Assembly: GCF_048571275.1 (NCBI RefSeq)
Contig: NZ_CP182357.1
Coordinates: forward strand, 2,108,001-2,172,000
DNA from: Marinarcus sediminis
GTDB lineage: Bacteria > Campylobacterota > Campylobacteria > Campylobacterales > Arcobacteraceae
DNA: 64,000 bases
Direction of reading: 5' to 3'
Shown piece by piece: positions 60,618 to 64,000 of the stretch. The notes under the pieces were generated by a model, which worked only from the letters and a program-made list of their open reading frames with translations, ran no database searches and was not told the origin of the DNA. Position 1 is the first letter of the stretch. Each line of letters starts with the position of its first letter. The translations under genes were made by a program, and so were the position numbers.

Positions 60618-63209
60618 TTGAAACAGCTTTATCGTTCGTATGAAGAATCGACTGAAATTTTTAAAAAGTTTCAGCATGATTACCCCAATAATTTTAAAAT
60701 AGAATCGATAGGACAAACGTGGGAAAAGAGGGAAATAAACCTCATTACCATCTCAAAAGATTTAAAAAATGCCGATAAAAAACCCGCACTTTTTTTCACA
60801 GGAACCATTCATGCCAGAGAGTGGATTGGACATGAATTGGCCATAGATTTTGCAACATACGTTTTAGAAAATTTACAAACCGATCCCACTTTGCAAACCT
60901 ATCTTAATGTCAGTACTATTTACATGGTACCTTGTGCCAATCCCGATGGATATGAGTATGCACGAAATCATTTCTCTTTTTGGAGAAAAAACCGAAGACA
61001 AAATGCCGATGGAACCTATGGCGTAGATTTAAATCGAAATTTTCCTATTGGTTTTGTCAAATCCACCATAACCACTTCAAATGTCTATGGTGGACCTGAA
61101 CCATTCAGTGAACCAGAAACGTGTGCCTTAAGAGATTTTGTTTTAGCCCACCCCAATATTACAATTGCGCTTGATTATCACAGCCAAGGAAATGTATTTT
61201 TTCCTGCGCATGATTTCAGACATGAAGATACTCTTGACACAACCGATATGAATACATTATGTGCAAATATGGCTGAAGAGATCAGAAAAATTTCTGGACG
61301 GGAGTATGGAATTCATCAAGGGAAACCACCTGCAAAACTTATCTCTGGAAGCGGAAGAGAGTTTTATTATTCACATAACATTATTTCAACTGTTGTAGAA
61401 GTAGGTACTCGTAATATCAGTGATTATATGGAAGATATGAATGAAAATATCCGAGAACACATCCCCGCTTTGATTGCTGCTTTAAAAGAGACCGATAACT
61501 ATGCTAAAAACAATTCAGTCAAAAGAGTCAACTCTTTTGAAGTAACAGAATTTGGTTCAAATCATGTGAATTTAAAATGGGATTATCCCACAAATGATAA
61601 AATTTATTTCGAAATTTATAGAAGTCAAAGAGACAAAAATTTTTGCAACAGCTCTAATTTAATTGCAAAAACACAGAACTTAGAGTACAAAGACATTAAC
61701 CTTTTCTCAAACAGAGACTACTACTACAACATTCGAGTTGTCAATAAAAAAACCAATCAAAAATCTCCTTTTTATCCGCAAATTAAGGTCAGAACACTGA
61801 TTGAGTATGATGAATACAGTCGAACTTATTATGCCAATGCCAAAGCTACGGGTTATGTGGCTGAAAATCTCAATAATAATGACAAACACTTTGGAATTAA
61901 TTCACTTTTTGTTGGTGTTGATGAGAGCAAAGGAGTATCTTATGCTGTTATCACCATTAATGTAAAAACTCTTCCAGATAATGCATTGATCAAATTGGCC
62001 TCTTTTAATCTTTATCCCATCAACAGAGTCTCAACTACGATTGAAAAGTATGGAGAGTGGAACGTTGGTTTAGTCAATCAAGAAACGATGGGAAATATCA
62101 CTGATTTTGACGACGTGGAGAGTATGGAAATCATTCGATATATTGGAAGACCTACAGAGTCTCATCAATTGACACAAGGGATATGGAGAACATGGAGTTT
62201 ATCTGGTTTAGAGTGTATAGATTTAAAAAAATCTGTCAAAGATGGAATGATTGTATTAAGAGTTGAAGGTCCTAAAGGCTTAAGAGTTGGACGAACCAAA
62301 CAGATGATGCAGTGGGATATAGGTTACGGGAAATTTGGTTTTGGATTGTCCTATCGACCAAGATTAGAATTGACTTATACCATAGAACCCACAACCACTG
62401 TTTTATACCCTAAAAGTGTCTGTACTGTTTCCAAGCAGGCAATAAAAGATGATGAAATAACAGCAGGTTATGATAAAGATGGACATAAAATATATTCAAC
62501 TTTTGAGTTTAATTTGTCTTCTTTACCTCCTTACAATGACACCATGATTACCCGTGTTTACTTTGAACTCAATTCAACAAAAATCTACATTAAAGATGAT
62601 ATTCGATTTCATTTAGAATTTATTGACGCCACCATCAATAAAGATTATGAGGCCTTAACCCACAGGGAAGTTATCCAAAATATTGGTTATGATGTCAGTG
62701 CCACTGAACTTAAGAACAATCAAACACAATATTTTGTTTTTGATTCATTTTCCGAAATTATTTTAAATGAGAAATTAAAAGAGAAAGCCGATATAACCTT
62801 GGTTTTAAAACCAACATCTGCACAAAAAGTCATTAAAGACAAAAGTGTCTCTTGGGAGATCAGTAACCATAATTTAAGCCCAAAATTGGTTGTTGAACAT
62901 ATTCCTAAAAGAAGATACCCTGTCAGTAAAGTCAATAATGCTCAACTCATTATGGAAGCTGGAAAAATAAAAGTAATGTGGGAAAATCCAAAAGAGAGCG
63001 ATTTTGTTGGAGCTAAAGTCATTAAAAATGCTTTTAGAAAGCCTCTTTCTCCTCAAGATGGTCAAAAACTTTATGCAGGAACAGACAATTATACTTACGA
63101 TGATTTTGGAGCAAAAGATATTGATAAGTATTATGCAATTTTTACCTATGATGATGTTCCAAACTATTCCGAACCTATTATTTTAGAGTATAAAGCCAAA
63201 TTAAGTTAA
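60618..63209 (+). CDS. M14 zinc carboxypeptidase with FnIII and DNRLRE-like domains
   Basis: 863 residues. The peptidase domain (about 1-295) has a complete M14 site: His65 and Glu68 (HAREW), Asn139/Arg140 (DLNRNF), His188 (DYHSQG) and catalytic Glu261 (VVEVGT). Then an FnIII domain (about 300-395), two DNRLRE-like beta domains (about 400-595 and 596-760), and a second FnIII-like domain (about 765-863). No signal peptide despite this extracellular-looking architecture. Start TTG at 60618 preceded by GGAGAA; no ATG fits. Ends the operon, followed by a 12-bp hairpin. Confidence 0.87.
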   Translation: MKQLYRSYEESTEIFKKFQHDYPNNFKIESIGQTWEKREINLITISKDLKNADKKPALFFTGTIHAREWIGHELAIDFATYVLENLQTDPTLQTYLNVSTIYMVPCANPDGYEYARNHFSFWRKNRRQNADGTYGVDLNRNFPIGFVKSTITTSNVYGGPEPFSEPETCALRDFVLAHPNITIALDYHSQGNVFFPAHDFRHEDTLDTTDMNTLCANMAEEIRKISGREYGIHQGKPPAKLISGSGREFYYSHNIISTVVEVGTRNISDYMEDMNENIREHIPALIAALKETDNYAKNNSVKRVNSFEVTEFGSNHVNLKWDYPTNDKIYFEIYRSQRDKNFCNSSNLIAKTQNLEYKDINLFSNRDYYYNIRVVNKKTNQKSPFYPQIKVRTLIEYDEYSRTYYANAKATGYVAENLNNNDKHFGINSLFVGVDESKGVSYAVITINVKTLPDNALIKLASFNLYPINRVSTTIEKYGEWNVGLVNQETMGNITDFDDVESMEIIRYIGRPTESHQLTQGIWRTWSLSGLECIDLKKSVKDGMIVLRVEGPKGLRVGRTKQMMQWDIGYGKFGFGLSYRPRLELTYTIEPTTTVLYPKSVCTVSKQAIKDDEITAGYDKDGHKIYSTFEFNLSSLPPYNDTMITRVYFELNSTKIYIKDDIRFHLEFIDATINKDYEALTHREVIQNIGYDVSATELKNNQTQYFVFDSFSEIILNEKLKEKADITLVLKPTSAQKVIKDKSVSWEISNHNLSPKLVVEHIPKRRYPVSKVNNAQLIMEAGKIKVMWENPKESDFVGAKVIKNAFRKPLSPQDGQKLYAGTDNYTYDDFGAKDIDKYYAIFTYDDVPNYSEPIILEYKAKLS

Positions 63210-63240
63210 AAACTTAATTTGGTCTCCTATTTGCAATTTT
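63196..63240 (+). terminator. terminator of the ATP-grasp/peptidase operon
   Basis: Perfect 12-bp stem CCAAATTAAGTT (63196-63207) with AACTTAATTTGG (63211-63222), loop AAA, overlapping the stop codon and followed by a loosely T-rich tract. Confidence 0.65.
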
Positions 63241-63253
63241 AAAACCGAATCGC

Positions 63254-63259
63254 TATAAT
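63254..63259 (+). promoter_or_regulatory. -10 element of the gamma-carbonic anhydrase gene
   Basis: TATAAT at 63254-63259, 27 nt before the ATG; ATAGGA serves as Shine-Dalgarno. No -35 visible. Confidence 0.5.
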
Positions 63260-63286
63260 ATTTCTAAACAGATTATAGGATTTTTT

Positions 63287-63805
63287 ATGCTCATAAAATT
63301 TAAAGAATTTTCTCCCCAAATAGCCCCCACTGCTTGGATTGCACCCAGTGCTGATTTAATAGGAAACATACAAATTGCAGAAGAGTCTTCTGTGTGGTTT
63401 GGCTGTGTCTTAAGAGCCGATGTCAATCAAATTATTATTGGTAAAAGAAGCAATATTCAAGATCTCTCTATGATACACACCGATCTTGACATTCCTGCCA
63501 TTATTGGTGATGATGTCACTATTGGACATAAAGTTATGCTTCATGGCTGTACTATTGGCAATGGTTGCCTCATTGGAATGAGTGCAACTGTTTTAGATGG
63601 TGCAGAAATTGGAGAAGGAAGTATTGTTGGTGCAAATTCACTGGTAACTGCAGGAAAAAAATTCCCTCCTCACTCTTTGATTATGGGAACACCTGCTAAA
63701 GTGGTTAAACAACTTGACACCAAAGATGTTGAAGGATTAATCCATCATGCTGCTCATTATGTAAAATATAAAAACGATTTTGAAGATATTACCGTTTTAA
63801 GCTGA
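63287..63805 (+). CDS. gamma-class carbonic anhydrase-like protein
   Basis: 172 residues, left-handed beta-helix made of hexapeptide repeats (IGNIQIAEESSVWFG, IGDDVTIGHK). The three zinc-binding His are in SMIHTD and IGHKVMLHGC. C-terminal helix packs on the helix trimer. YrdA/PaaY type; carbonic anhydrase activity is possible but not certain for this group. It overlaps the stop of the converging cheW. Confidence 0.9.
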   Translation: MLIKFKEFSPQIAPTAWIAPSADLIGNIQIAEESSVWFGCVLRADVNQIIIGKRSNIQDLSMIHTDLDIPAIIGDDVTIGHKVMLHGCTIGNGCLIGMSATVLDGAEIGEGSIVGANSLVTAGKKFPPHSLIMGTPAKVVKQLDTKDVEGLIHHAAHYVKYKNDFEDITVLS

Positions 63806-64000
63806 TTGTTTTAATGCCCCTATCTTTGATATATCTAAAATGGTCAAAAGGTTTTTAGAGTTGCTATCTTGTGGAGGCTGTACAATACTTTGTGCCAACA
63901 TACCTCCACAAATCAAGTGCTCTTCAAAAGGTTTGATGCAATTTGTAGGCACCTTTAAGATTTCCCCTAATCGATCAACAACAATACCAATGGTGTGTTT
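63797..64000 (-). CDS. cheW: CheW-like chemotaxis coupling protein (C-terminal part)
   Basis: The last 67 residues are in the window; the start lies beyond the right edge. HTIGIVVDRLGEILKVP, then an I-C-G-G strand and LLTILDISKIGAL, fit the second half of a CheW domain (IG-x-VVD...V-x-x-(I/V)P...ILDL). A stand-alone CheW or the tail of a CheV/CheA-type protein cannot be separated. Its stop at 63797-63799 overlaps the carbonic anhydrase end by 9 nt. Confidence 0.7.
   Translation of the reverse strand, partial: KHTIGIVVDRLGEILKVPTNCIKPFEEHLICGGMLAQSIVQPPQDSNSKNLLTILDISKIGALKQSA

Noticed and set aside
57082..63209. Treating the ATP-grasp/M14 operon as a phage tail or RiPP cluster
   Set aside because: No precursor peptide, transporter, or phage structural gene is visible within or next to it, and it is flanked by housekeeping genes argG and a gamma-carbonic anhydrase.
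1..64000. tRNA, rRNA, CRISPR arrays, insertion sequences and integrase sites
   Set aside because: All longer gaps were read on both strands; none shows cloverleaf-like arms, repeated spacers, terminal inverted repeats with transposase, or att-like duplications.

Overview
The window is AT-rich (about one third G+C by eye), gene-dense and almost free of non-coding space. Gene content and order point to a free-living member of the Campylobacterota, most likely Arcobacteraceae. The indicators are a monomeric isocitrate dehydrogenase, an HspR/CbpA pair, the ppiD-ftsA-ftsZ order, histidine kinases with the HQWRQPL-type phosphorylation box, T-rich promoters with a good -10 and mostly no -35, and tsaE-lptB without rpoN behind it. 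No rRNA, tRNA, insertion sequence, prophage or CRISPR array was seen.

Layout. 1-3.5 kb: TCA enzymes icd and mdh. 3.5-6.3 kb (minus): sodB, then rhodanese / FAD oxidoreductase / a broken small exported protein gene. 6.4-8.9 kb: CheY-like regulator, CheC phosphatase and PAS kinase, overlapping by 1 nt each. 9-10.3 kb: cbpA-hspR with a consensus promoter and a HspR-type operator. 10.3-17 kb (minus): a small basic protein, RecD2-like helicase, PpiD, FtsA, FtsZ. 17.2-18.3 kb: pseudo-receiver/PilZ protein. 18.3-22.4 kb (minus): LetA/LetB-like lipid transport. 22.4-24.6 kb: glyS and a 55-residue membrane protein. 24.7-32.7 kb (minus): a tightly packed nine-gene operon with a MacB/Lol-type ABC transporter, a heme-copper-oxidase-like subunit I lacking the CuB histidine pair, YceI, a metallophosphoesterase and a two-component system. 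32.8-34.6 kb (minus): ribA, rsmG and two coupled small genes. 34.6-42.3 kb (plus): hemB, kinase/regulator pair, argF, hemN, Fe-S oxidoreductase, lgt. 42.3-47.6 kb (minus): polA and a four-gene signalling cluster with a pseudo-receiver. 47.6-53.2 kb (plus): PAS kinase, kdsB, c-di-GMP phosphodiesterase and diguanylate cyclase. 53.2-55.6 kb (minus): S4 protein, trpD, tsaE, lptB. 55.7-63.8 kb (plus): argG, a four-gene ATP-grasp/peptidase operon, gamma-carbonic anhydrase. The window ends inside a minus-strand cheW.

The strongest candidate for an undescribed system is 57.1-63.2 kb: an M20 peptidase, a RimK-like ATP-grasp ligase, a second ATP-grasp protein fused to C-terminal helix-hairpin-helix repeats (with the Mg-binding Asn replaced by Ala), and an 863-residue M14 carboxypeptidase with FnIII and DNRLRE-like beta domains but no signal peptide. 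This looks like a writer/eraser set for adding and removing amino acids on an unknown, possibly DNA-associated, target. The other theme is signal transduction: four histidine kinases, several receivers, and three proteins whose receiver has lost the phospho-accepting Asp (Asn, Thr and Ser instead). Two of those three connect to c-di-GMP (a PilZ effector and an EAL phosphodiesterase).
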